NCBI RefSeq assembly: GCF_000315625.1
Contig: NW_005434588.1
Location: forward strand, 38,379 to 102,378
Source: Guillardia theta CCMP2712
Lineage: Eukaryota; Cryptophyceae; Pyrenomonadales; Geminigeraceae
Direction of reading: 5' to 3'
Length of the DNA stretch: 64,000 nucleotides
The notes below the pieces were generated by a model. That model saw only the letters and a list, made by a program, of their open reading frames with translations. It was not told where the DNA came from and did no database searches. Shown in pieces: positions 22,677 through 34,200 of this stretch (the first letter of the stretch is position 1; every line of letters begins with the position of its first letter). A program made the translations under genes and the position numbers.

Positions 22677-25600
22677 ATGAAGGTGATATTCTTGACCCTC
22701 CTCTGGTTCTGCTCCCTTACCGTCATCGTGTCGCCCTCTCCTGCTGGCAGTGAGAGCGGAAACGACCATTGCGCACATGACAGCGAGCGATGGGAGAAGT
22801 GGATGTCGCTGAAGCATGCGTATCACTGGGGTGTCATGTACAGCAACATGTATGTCACTGAGACTCTCAGGGCGTCGCAAGAGGAAGTCACTCAGCTATC
22901 CTCCTCCCCACTGCACGACATACCGGTGTTTGTCCACAACAAACCGAGCAGGACAGACAGGAGGGCACATACCCAGCAGCTCTTGAAGGTCGTGGGTTTC
23001 TCGCGCGTTGAGTTTCCTCCCGATGGTTCGCTGCACGAGCTGGAGGAGCGGGAGATGCTGGAGAAAGGACTCATCGCCCGGGAGGCAGTGGAGGTCATGA
23101 AGGCGTCGGCTCAGATTGGTCCACAAGGCTTCTTGCCGTACGCGAGACACGCCATCAAGCAGCTGTCTGTGATCCGATCAGCAGCTGAGGCGAACCTGAG
23201 CTTCTTCGGGGTACTGGAAGACGACTTGATGCTGGCCTACCCCCCCGCTTCCATCCGACGCAACGTCTTTCAAGCACTTGAACGCCTCCCACCCTCCGCT
23301 GACCTCCTCTACCTCGAGATGTGATGCCGATGATGCATATGATGATGAAAGAGGATGAAGATGATGATGAACAGAGGATGAAGATGATGATGAACAGAGG
23401 ATGAAGATGGTGATTCTGTGGTGTGCTGATGCTTTATGTGTTGATGAGTGGGATACTGATGAAGATGTCGAGTACAAGGACGGCAGAAGTCAGAGGAGGT
23501 TTGACTTGCATGGCAGGTGTTTTGAGAACTGCAGTCACCTCTGCTACCTTGAGGGAGAAGATCTCATAGCAAGGTCAGCGTCTCCAGCTTGCAGCGCGGC
23601 TATCCTCTACACCCTCAAGGGTGCGAGGAGGATCCTGGAGGTGGGTGAGAGGAACAGGGTGACAGGAGAAGGAGGGTAAGGAGAAGCAGAGGGTTCAAGG
23701 CGAGTAAGATGAAGTGGAGGGAGGCAAGAGGGTGAGGGTGGTGGAAGGCAGATGACGTGGCATGTAGCTTTGCGATCCAGTCTTCCACGCTATCGACATC
23801 ATGCTGCCTTCGCTCATTTCTTCTGGAAAGCTTGAGGCGTACGCCATGACGCCTCCTCCCTTCTACCAGGATGGGTTAGCACTTCTTCCACCGCCCTCCT
23901 CCGCCTCCTCCTCCTCCTCCTCCTCCGCCCTCCTCCTCCTCCTCCTTCTCTCCCCCCTTTCCTCCTTGATTTCTTCTGTCATGTTTTCAAGACCTCCTCC
24001 CACTACTCTCTCCTCCCTGGCTCTCTTCGTCACGCTTGTCCCGCAGGTCGCTGGGCTCGGACGTTTGGAGGAAACGAGACTTCAGGGCGTCGGTTCCAGT
24101 CGCCTGGCCGGTCTGTGCAGAGCAGAGTGAGGCACTGCGAGGAGAGAGCAAGTTTGACAGCAGGTTAACGGTCGGTCAGCTCCTGGTACAGGAGGATGCG
24201 CAGTACCTTGTGAGCATGCTCGAGATACTTCGCAGTCCTCTGCCCCACCAGGAGAGCATCGAGAGGAGCGTGAGATCAGGAGGAGGCCTCCTTGTCCTTA
24301 GCGACACTCTGGAGCGATGGGAGGAGGAGGAGCTGCAAGGGCTGGCGGGCATCAAATATTTCTTGTGCTCGGACGAGAGCTGCGAGGAGGGAAAGGAGGT
24401 GGGGGTCACCTTGGTGATGCGAGCGAGGAGGGTGGAGGGGTACATGTACCAGTTCGTTCGGGTCTTCCGACGGTCCATCCTCCTCCTCGAGGATGTAGCT
24501 CAAGTGCCCTGCCTGCGTGCCAAGACCTGCAGGATGAGAATGACGAGGATCACTATCAACAACAAGAGAACCTCGGCCCTCCGAGACGTGGCCATCTCCA
24601 CCGACCGCCCAATGCAGGTGCCGGTATGCTTCCTCCTCCTCAACGGCAGCAGCGAGATACTGAAGGAGCAAGCCGTCATCGAGCTCTCCTCTTCTCCTCG
24701 CTCCCTCCTCTCCTCCTCAGCTCAAGGAGCAGCTACCAGCAGGCGCTTGCTCTTGGAGGGATTGGTCAGGTTCCTCTATCCCCTCGTTCGCTTCTCTTTC
24801 ATTGCTCTGTGCAACGGAACGTCAGTGCAGGACGGGGCATGTGCAGCAACAGCGTCCCGCTGTGTCGAGCAAGGGGAGCTGCTTCCCGAGCTCTGCTCTT
24901 CTCCCCACCTGGACCCGCAGAAGGCAGTTGCCGTCTCAAAGTGGTCAGCTCTTTCCCAGCTGATCAGCTCAAGGCCTCCCGTTTCCTTCTCAGCTCTGCT
25001 GGATGGGAAGCACATGAACAACCTACACGTCAGTGTCGGTGCCCACAAGGTGAAGATCCTTGTGTACGAGGGAGGAGGGGCGATGGCCGCAGGCCTGTCG
25101 TTCCTTGCCCAGCAGGTGAAGTACGTCTGCGTCCTCGACCCTCTCCGTGTCACCTCCTGCGACTTGGAAGTCAGTGTTGAGGACGGGCTGAATCACTACA
25201 TCATCGAGCTCAACGATCACGAGGAGGAGGTGCTCTACAGCAGCGCTGGCGTTGTCTCTGCGCACCCGCACGCCCCGTCCCCTCCCATCCTCCTTCCCTC
25301 CTCCGTCAGTCAGGACGTCTGCGTCCACTTCCTCAGCCCGGCACATGACGATCTACTCCAGCTCTCGCCGGCCTCGTCTTGTGTCCCCGTCCTCCTGCAG
25401 ATCGAGGAGGGCTGTCTCGCCTCGCATGCCCAGCCGCAGCTGTTCCTCCTGCAGAACTCCAAGAGGATCGTCGACTTTGAACTGCAGACGGGAGGAGGAG
25501 GCTGGCAGCTTTGGTTCCCCTGCGTCGCCCTGGAGGAAGGATACAACCTGCTCGAAGTTGTCTCCTCCTCTGACTTGACTGCTGGACCCATCGTCCTCCT

Positions 25601-26828
25601 TGCCGACCTCTCCCTGCATGTTAAGCTGACACAAGACCTGGGAGACGAGCTCAAGTCCAGCTGGAAGATGCCAACGTCTTCCTCGTCCAGCCCTGATGTC
25701 AGCTGGATCCTGCCAGCTGGGAAATTCTCTTCGTCTCCTCCAGAAGCGATAGAAGCCTCGCTGCGAGCCCTCTTGGAGGCGCTTGACAGGCACGAGCTCG
25801 ATGCGGAGGTGATCGTGGTCGGCTACGGGGAGGAGAGGATGAAACTCTCCTCGCACCCCCGCGTCAGGTTGCTGCTGGTTGACTCTCGGCAGGTTGAGGA
25901 GGTCAACAGGAAGATCAACTTGCAGAAGGAGGGAGAGGGAGAGGGAGCAGCATGCGAGGAGGACGCGACCTGGGCCGACTGGAACCCTCAGGAGGAGAGG
26001 AGCTGCGACGATTGGTCGCTTGATTTGTGCGTGCGCGAGTTTCTTTCTTTGGACCCTCACGGTCTCCGGCAGTGGATGTATGCTTGCCGCCACGAGCTGC
26101 GCTGTTCCTCCCTCCCCACCACTGCCTGCTGCTCCTGCCGCTCCCTCCTCGACGCCTCGTGGCCCGCCATCCCTGGTCCCTCCATCGGCGCGGAGCATCT
26201 GGCGGTGGCTCTCAACCTCGGAGCAGCGCAGGCGAGAGGGAAATTTCTCCTCTTGCTACCAGGAGCGACGTTCTTCCCTCACGAGCTGTTTGAGAGCATG
26301 AGCACCGGTGCCTTCAGCTTGCGCTCCTTCTACCACGTCCCTTCCTCCAGGGCCCGGAGCCTCCTCGCCGACTCCTCCTACTCTCGTGAACTTGGGACAG
26401 GAAGCATCTGTCAGGTCGCAGCCGAAGCCTCTCCGCGCATCTCCTTCAAGTTCGTCGCCCTCCTGGCCCCCCGTCAAGCCTTCCAAGTGGTCGGAGGTCT
26501 CATCGAGGTGGAGAGGCGGAACCCTCTGCGCTACCTCGCCCTGGCGCTCAGCAGCTGGGGTTACAAGTCGCATCGCCTTGAGGGCTGCGACGTCTACACA
26601 GTGGAAGGCGAAGGAGGGGAAGGAGGGTACGGGGAGGATGCGGTCGAGGACTACTTCTACAAGAGGAACGAGCAACGAGTCGTGGCTGGAGATCGAGAGT
26701 TCTTACGCGAGGAATCGAACATCTTCTCTCGCTTCATACTCCAGCAACACCCCCCTCCTTCCCTCTACCCTCCTGTTGATCAGAACCCTCGTCAGCCCAC
26801 CAGCCGTTACATCCGGGGGATCTGTTAA
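22677..26828 (+). CDS. Secretory GT25-like glycosyltransferase with second GT-like region
   Basis: Four exons join in phase: 22677-23320, 23517-23644, 23781-23874 and 24047-26828, giving 1,215 residues. The N-terminus (MKVIFLTLLWFCSLTVIVSP) is a signal peptide or anchor. Residues ~80-310 resemble GT25 (LPS/collagen galactosyltransferase) enzymes: IPVFVHNKPSRTDRRAH opens the fold, FFGVLEDDLMLAYP carries the acidic motif, SAAILYTLKGARRIL matches the family's sugar-binding segment, and IDIML...LEAYAMTPPPFYQDG the conserved end. A long middle region is unassigned and may be beta-rich (VCFLLLNGSSEIL). The last ~350 residues look like a second GT-A domain (AVALNLGAAQARGKFLLLLP, normally where GT2 enzymes carry DxD) but lack an obvious DxD. 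Likely Golgi or ER lumen. Confidence 0.75.
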
Positions 26829-26864
26829 CGTCGTCTGCAATAAGCTCGCGACGCCGAATCCTCT

Positions 26865-26932
26865 TCCTCCTCCTCTTCCTCCTCCTCTTCCTCCTCCTCT
26901 TCCTCCTCCTCTTCCTCCTCCTCTTCCTCTAT
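26865..26932. repeat. TCCTCCTCCTCT 12-bp repeat after the GT25-like gene
   Basis: Five copies of cctcctcttcct lie 35-100 bases downstream of the GT25-like stop codon. The location fits a 3' flank or UTR. Confidence 0.8.
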
Positions 26933-27101
26933 CCTCGTCTTTATCACCATCAGGAGCTCTTTCATCAAGCCTTCTCTTCTCATTAGTTAAGCTTTCGAAC
27001 GACCAGTAAGTGAGACTCGAGAGTCTCTGCTGCTCAGAGAGATGAATAAAGGTTTATCTTGTCGAGTATTCTACAAGGTGAGAGCAAAGCGAGCTGCTAC
27101 C

Positions 27102-27270
27102 TCAAGGGCTGCCGTTGGTTGGCTCGTACTTCCATGCCCATACTCCTGGAGTGTTCTTGTTCTGAATGCTGTTGATGATAGTCTGCACGCCCTTGCTGTA
27201 CACGCTGATCTTAACGGGAGCCGACATGTTCGATCTCTCGTCTCCCCCCTTCTTACGCTGCGCCAGGTCG
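27102..27270 (-). CDS. Probable last exon of an unresolved small gene
   Basis: The minus strand has an acceptor (CGACAG, 27271-27276) followed by an open frame of 55 codons to TGA at 27102-27104. The text is well-formed protein: DLAQRKKGGDERSN, then MSAPVKISVYSKGV, QTIINSIQNKNTPGVWAWKY and EPTNGSP. The internal Met at 27227 would give a 41-residue protein by itself. A further candidate exon with ITLPPAPKRVQNSG lies near 27375-27420. The rest of the gene would have to cross the minisatellite at 27.5-28.0 kb. Family not recognised. Confidence 0.45.
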
Positions 27271-27469
27271 CTGTCGACATGTCAGGTTGAGGCTCCAAGG
27301 TCTTCATGTCTACCTGCACCAAATCTCGTCCGAACATGTCGAGTTCTTCAACGCTACAAGCTTTCCAAACCTGAATTTTGAACTCGTTTAGGAGCTGGAG
27401 GCAAGGTGATGTCTGCAGGGAAGCGAAGAGAAAGAGGATCTAGGTGGTAGATCGTAGACATTGGTACCA

Positions 27470-27980
27470 GGGAACGAAGGAGGAGGATCAGGAGGAGAAG
27501 GTGGAGCAGGCGGAGGAGGAGGAGGTGGTAGTGGAGGAGGAGGAGCAGGCGGAGCAGGTGGCAAGGGTGGAGCAGGTTGGGGAGGACAAGGTGGAGCGGA
27601 GCAGGAGGAGCAGGAGGAGCAGGAGGAGAAGGCGGAGCAGGTGGCAAGGGTGGAGCGGGTGGAGCAGGTTGGGGAGGAGGAGAAGGTGGAACGGGTGGAG
27701 CAGGTTGGGGAGGAGGAGAAGGTGGAACGGGTGGAGCAGGTTGGGGAGGAGGAGAAGGTGGAGCGGGTGGAGCAGGTTGGGGAGGAGGAGAAGGTGGAGC
27801 GGAGCAGGAGGAGCAGGAGGAGCAGGTGGCGCAGGAGGCGCAGGAGGAGCATGTGGCGCAGGAGGAGCAGGAGGAGCAGGTGGCAAGGGTGGAGCGGGTG
27901 GAGCAGGTTGGGGAAGAGGAGGAGGAGCAGGAGGAGAAGCAGGAGGCGCAGGAGGAGGAGGAGCGGAGCAGCAGCAGTAG
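27470..27980. repeat. GGAGCAGG / 36-bp minisatellite
   Basis: The core unit ggtggagcaggttggggagg followed by aggagaaggtggaacg repeats about four times between 27655 and 27800. It is flanked by looser ggagcaggaggagcagg repeats. All three plus frames and all minus frames stay open for hundreds of codons with Gly/Ala/Glu or Pro/Ala/Leu repeats. This is typical of a purine-rich minisatellite and not of a gene. Confidence 0.93.
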
Positions 27981-28276
27981 GAGGAGGAGGAGGAGCGGAG
28001 CAGGGAGGCAAGCAGACGGTCACGAGCTTACATGGCGGCGGTCTGCTATTTCTGTCTTGGCGACCCTCATCCCCCTACCTGTCAAAATCCACAAAACGAA
28101 AAAAAACCAGCTGAGCCTCGTCGGAGTTTCAGCGAGAGTGAACGAGATAGAGTTTGACGAGTCGAGCTCAAAGACAAGTTCGAAACAAGGAGGAGGAGCA
28201 GGAGGAGCAGGAGCAGGAGAAGGAGAAGGAGAAGGAGAAGGAAGAGTGAGGGGGCTCGAGTTCAAGCAGCAGATCC

Positions 28277-31200
28277 ATGACAGGAACAGCTACTGACGTG
28301 TGCGAGGCTGAACTCGACGCCTTGTTTCAGCATGTCAACTCTGCATACTGGAAGATGCCGTCAGTTGTGACTTGGAGCAGCAGGAGAACAGACAGGACGA
28401 AGAGACTGCGAGAGGCTTGGTGGGACGAGCTTCAGTTCCATGAGGGTTGGGCGGTCACACAAGGCCGTTGCGTTGCTCTGCCGCAAGAATGGAGCATTCA
28501 GTTCAAACTCCAAGTCCCCAGCTTGAATGGTGACATCTGTCAAATCGTCAGGTACCGACCATCTGCTGTAGAAACATCAAAACTTGAACGAGGCAACAAG
28601 GTGTTTGTGCTTGAGCCATCAACATCGCTCAAAGAAAGTTCGAGTGACGACGTTCTGTGCAAGGAAGACAGGGACAAGAAGCGAGAAGGAGTGCTGGTTG
28701 ACACATGCGGCGAGTTCAGTCTAGTAAAGATCGACGAGCAGAGACAGACATGGTACAGGACTACTTGTTTGCGTCAAACTATGAGGACAGTCAGGGGACT
28801 GGTAACTGACCACGTGCCGATCGAAGTGACAAGTACTAAACAATTTGTCAAGCCTTCACAAGCACATTTCTCTGATTCTTCTCATGACGTCGGACAGAAA
28901 CTCTCTGAGAATTCAAAGCTGGTAGAGGTGGAATGGTCATCAAACATCAGAGGTTATCACAGGAAAGAAGATCTGGAGGCAGTAGAGGACGTGGAGCAGG
29001 AGATCGACTCATTGATATGTATCCATCACGGTTTCTTGGGGTGTCGATTCAAAGGAAGGTTTTATCCGGCAGTTCCAGGAGTGAACTTGAACGATCTTGC
29101 TAGGGGGAACTATGACATTCACGTTCGCAAGATGCAAGGCATGCTTCAGTTCATCGTTGATGACGTCATAGTCGGTATCTCCTTCTACCCAGGCCCTTGC
29201 GCTATCAGCTCATTCGGAAACGTGTATCGACTGCCATGCTTGCATTGCACACAAACACACATACAAGACGTGTGCGCTTTATGTGAATGCTGTAGCAGGG
29301 TGGGGGGAAGGAGATGCGGCAACGCAGCTGCTCGTGACTCCAGCTGGAGTTTCTGTCATGTTCGTCTTGCCAGGCAGGCCTGCAGGTTGAAGGACATCAG
29401 GGGAGCAGAGAAGCAGCTGGGCCCTCTAGAGCTAGCACATGCCATCTATCAAACGATAAGCCAAGCTCACCCTATCGCCTTAAGTGACTTACAAGCTGAG
29501 TTGCTCGAGGACAGCAGGGCTTTTGCTGGATGCCTGCTTCAGCTACTGAAGCATCAGCCGCACGTGCTCGAGATTTTGATGGAAACAGCTCCAGAGCTTT
29601 TGCAGGGGATGGACGTAAGCAAAGAGATGAACTTCTACGGTGTCAAGGGGAGCATTGGAGCTCATTTCCTGCTGGTATCTCTGCAGTGCCGTCAGAAAAG
29701 TTTTGACACGTTGTCACGTTGTTTGGTGTGTCGGGTCGATTGGAGCGAACAGGTCAAGAGCTGTCAGAGATCAGAGGAACTTGCGACGATGATGATCCGC
29801 AATGTGTTGAAGTCGACGCCACTACTGAACGGAGAGCAAGGGGACGTGACGTCTGAGTTCGAGTCAATGGTGGAAGAAACGATCCCATCCAGCTGGAGGG
29901 AGGGAGTCGAGTACTCCTTCGACGCTCTAGCGATATTCTCTCATGGCGAGCTCTGCCTTGTAAGACGTTCCGACGGTTCGATTCGATTCGCAAGGGTGAG
30001 CAACGTGAGAAGTTCGATGTTGAAGGATTCTTCCTCTGCCAACTCCATCAGGTACGACTTGGACGTCAGCAAGGACGGGAAAGTCTCCAGAGACAACCAG
30101 AAACCGGGGGAACACATGGCAAAGATCCTGGCAAACCGTTCAAAGAATCACGTCACAGTGAGTGATGTAATAGCGCTGCTGCAATCAAACTCAGTCAAGA
30201 TGTCTTGTGATGATTCTTTCACCCTCGTTGAACTGCTGATGGAAGTTGAAGTTGCTGCCAGTGATGCAGTCATACCGATGCTCGAGCTGCTGCACGATAT
30301 CAAGCTGAGCTCACCTCTGCTTACATGGATCGTGTGTAGACTACTGGAGGAGGAAGAGACAAGCGCCAAATTCGGGTCTCTGAATCGCATGCTTTGCTCT
30401 ATCACAAAGTTGCGATTCTCCACTAGAAGGGAAGAGATCGTACAGCAAATCTTATCCGAGGGATTTCTCAAGAGGTTCACTATCAACATGGCTGACGCTT
30501 ATCCTAAGCAGAAGGAATCTTTCTACAAGGAGAGCTGTGGTGAAGTCTTGACGCACAAGCTCATTCAGTCCTGCAGGTCATACTTGTATGACGGTTCTTC
30601 TCTTCTCCTTCCCCAGGGTGTTCAGTGGATGATGTTCCGCTGCAACCTGACCCTGTCAAGCAGAGTCAGTCACGTGCTAGTCAAAATCCTCCGCCCTTCT
30701 CCTGACTCCTCCCGTCTCAAACGAAAGTCCTCCCCGTGGTTTCACCTCGCTTGGACCCCTCCCCGCTTCCTCCCCGCCCTCTCTCCTCGCCGATGCAGAC
30801 GCCGCATGTACGAGCACGGCTTCGCCTACTGCCCCAGCAAGGGCGTCAAGTACAGCAGCGGCGGCAAGACCCCCTACGCGCAGAGGAGGCTCAAGCCCGG
30901 GGACGTGATCGCATGCTCGCTGGACTGCGAGAGGCGAGAGATCCGCTACTTGGTCAACGGGGAGGACCTGGGGGTAGCGTTCGGGGAGGAGGAGGTGACG
31001 GAGGAGGCGGTGGGGGAGGGGCTGAGGTTTACGGTGACGCTGGGGCCGGGGCAGGGGGTTGAGTTCGTGAGTACGGAGGAGGAGGAGGAGGACAAGAAGA
31101 GCAAAGGTGAAAGCTTGTTGGAGGTTTTTCAGTACGAGAGATCGATGAAGTCTTGGATACGAGTACCTCGTTCCTCTCAGCTCCTGCAGTCGTTGATCTT

Positions 31201-34200
31201 TGCTGCCCCTCAGCTGGACTTGTGCTCGCCTTGTGTAATACATCAGCCTGTGGAGGACATGCTTTCCTTTTTGTCCCTCGAAGGCCTGCAGCTTCATCTG
31301 CGAGCTAGCGGGAGAAGACTTGAGTGCCGGATAGAAGGCAAGACGGCAGTGGTTGTCAACGTCATACGACTTAAGGAACTTGCAACGTACGATGAGATTG
31401 AGCTCAACAACAGGTTCCGCTTCAAAGTGATGAAGGTCAAACATGAGATGAAAGTCATCCTGAAAGATTTCTGCCAGGCTCTAGATGTACCTTTGACACT
31501 TGACTGCCAGAGCTCCCAGCTAGACCGATGGAAAGCACTAGAGGTGTTGAAGTGCTTGAATGAGATTGAGTTTCTGTTTCAAGATCAAATCTTTCATCTC
31601 GTTGACGTTATCGTCTTTCTCTTGCTACAGCAGCAGCTCACGCTGACACAGATGGAGCAGATAGTGACTGAGATGTACGAGAGCTACAAGGACAGTCAAG
31701 GTTTCATTCCATGTAAAGTTGTGTGCGACCTGATCAAGACGCAAGGCAAGAACAAGTTCACAGCCGACAAGCTGCTCGTTGAAATGCTTTCTTTATCTTA
31801 TGGCTCAGATATCAGATTAGAGATGTCCAAGTGGAAGACGTTGAGAGAAGAAATGATTCAAGCTTTTGATGTTGACATATCAAATCCGACACAAATACTT
31901 CAAAGGATGCTGCAACCCAATCTCGACCTGACGAGTACCTGTTTGCTGAAATGCGATCGAGACATGTTTGACAGCATTGGAATGAAGCTTCTTCATCATC
32001 TCGCTACCCCAAACATCATCTACAGCTTCGATGGCGACAGGCTGTGGCATTCTGTTTCAAACGCATATCCCTGCGTTACATATCGGGCAGGAAAGCACAG
32101 GAAGAGAGGGTTTGCCTTGTATGCTGTCAAGGTGCTCCGAGAGACATCTGACGTCGGCAGTCGATACGATCCCTGGCTCCACCTCGCCTGGACGACACCA
32201 GCATATCACCCCAACACTCACCTGAGATGCAGACGCCGCATGTACGAGCACGGCTTCGCCTACTGCCCCAGCAAGGGCGTCAAGTACAGCAGCGGCGGCA
32301 AGACCCCCTACGCGCAGAGGAGGCTCAAGCCCGGGGACGTGATCGCATGCTCGCTGGACTGCGAGAGGCGAGAGATCCGCTACTTGGTCAACGGGGAGGA
32401 CCTGGGGGTAGCGTTCGGGGAGGAGGAGGTGACGGAGGAGGCGGTGGGGGAGGGGCTGAGGTTTACGGTGACGCTGGGGCCGGGACAGGGGATCGAGTTT
32501 GTAGGAGGAAAGGAAGAAGGGAGAGAGGAGGAGGCGAGTGAGGGAGAGATCTTTCATCGCGATACCAACGAGTGGAGGAGAGTCATCAGCAAGGTAGACG
32601 ACCTTAAGTTGCTCCGAGTCGCTCGGTCAGTCCTGCGATCTTTACAAGGGTCCTTGGACGTCGTAGTCTTGCAGGATGATTTCCGAGCTGGAGACTTGGT
32701 GGCAGTGAGAAACGAGATTCTGGATCCCCGATACGGGATGAGACTGCAGACAAGTTTGACATCAACGATAGGGAGAGTGAAGTCAGTTATGGGAGATGAA
32801 CGAGAACAGATGAAAGGTACTAGTGACGTTCAAGTCTCAATCCTTGGCAGAGACTTCAAGTTTATCGCTCGTGAGTTGTACAGAGTGGATGCTGATGCTC
32901 GTCGAACAAGAGTGGAGAAAAGACAGATGCTAATTCAAATGATAAACAGAAGAATCTTTGAGAGGAGAGGCGACTTGACGTTCATTGCACGTGTTGTCGA
33001 AGCTTTCTCTGACGTCGTCAGAGACAAACCTGAGATGTCTTCGATCATAGAGGCATGTTCGTGCGCTCTTGGGCAATCGGTGAGCAATCTTGATCAGTTG
33101 AATGTGCTTGCTCGCTTTCCAATGGAGTGGAAATACCTTTCGTTATTACAGACGCTCAAGGTTGTAATGCGAACCGCATGGGCTGAGGGTCAACTAGAAA
33201 ACTTGAAGAAGGCTCATCTCAATCTCAGATGTATTTTAGAGGACGCAAAGATTTCTCAGCTCAACAATGTATCGCACATGATTGAAACATGCTTGCTGCC
33301 TTGCTTGGATTTACTTCCTTGCTGCCTAACATCGATGGGATCAAAGTTCAGCATCCATACTGAAGTAATGCTCGAGCTTGTAAGAATTGTGAACGAATTG
33401 ATCCAGAAACATAATCCGCAACATAATGTTGCGATGTCAATGGGAAACTTAAGTTCTCTTGTTAAAATTCATCACCGATATCAAGAATTTGATAGCAACA
33501 AAAAAATGATAATTGAACAAACTTGGGCAGACATCTTGCACAGTGCTGACTTGATAGTAAAACTCAGTGGTCCTGAGATATATCAAGGTACGCGGACACA
33601 TGTGTCAGAGGATCTCTACAAAGTTGCGCTACAGATTGAAGACATGGCAGTTAGATCGATGATTCTTCTTATGCTCTACAAACATTGCTCTAACTTGAAG
33701 AGCAAGATTGTTGCTGAAGCATTCTTCACGAGTCAATCAAGCTTGACTGATAACAGTGAGAGCAAACTACTTTTGCGACACTTGGCTGAGGACAGTACAA
33801 ACTACCAGCAGGCAGACTTCTCCACGTTGACAGACGCAATCAAGCTGGCGATCAGAGCTGGGGTGGAGTTAAGTTCGCCATGGCAGATGTCAGGTGATGG
33901 AGAGGAGGCATCGACGGTAAGGCTGTCAATCTTGAGACTCGTTCTTGAGCAACAAGTCCCCGTGCTGAAGCAAACAAACAAGTTGAGAAACAGATCTCAA
34001 GACAACAACCTCATCATTCAGCCTGCTCCTGTGCTCTCCTCCGGTCGACATACCTTCCTCCTCAAGCTCCTCTCCCCCCTGCCCGCCTCCTCCCCCTCCC
34101 GTCTCTCCCCGTGGCTTCACCTCGCCTGGACCCCTCCCCGCTTCCTCCCCGCCCTCTCTCCTCGCCGATGCAGACGCCGCATGTACGAGCACGGCTTCGC

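Noticed and set aside
27444-28300. Long plus-strand frames rich in Gly, Ala and Glu, and minus-strand frames rich in Pro and Leu
   Set aside because: All frames on both strands are open because of the GGAGCAGG minisatellite, and no domain or balanced composition is present.
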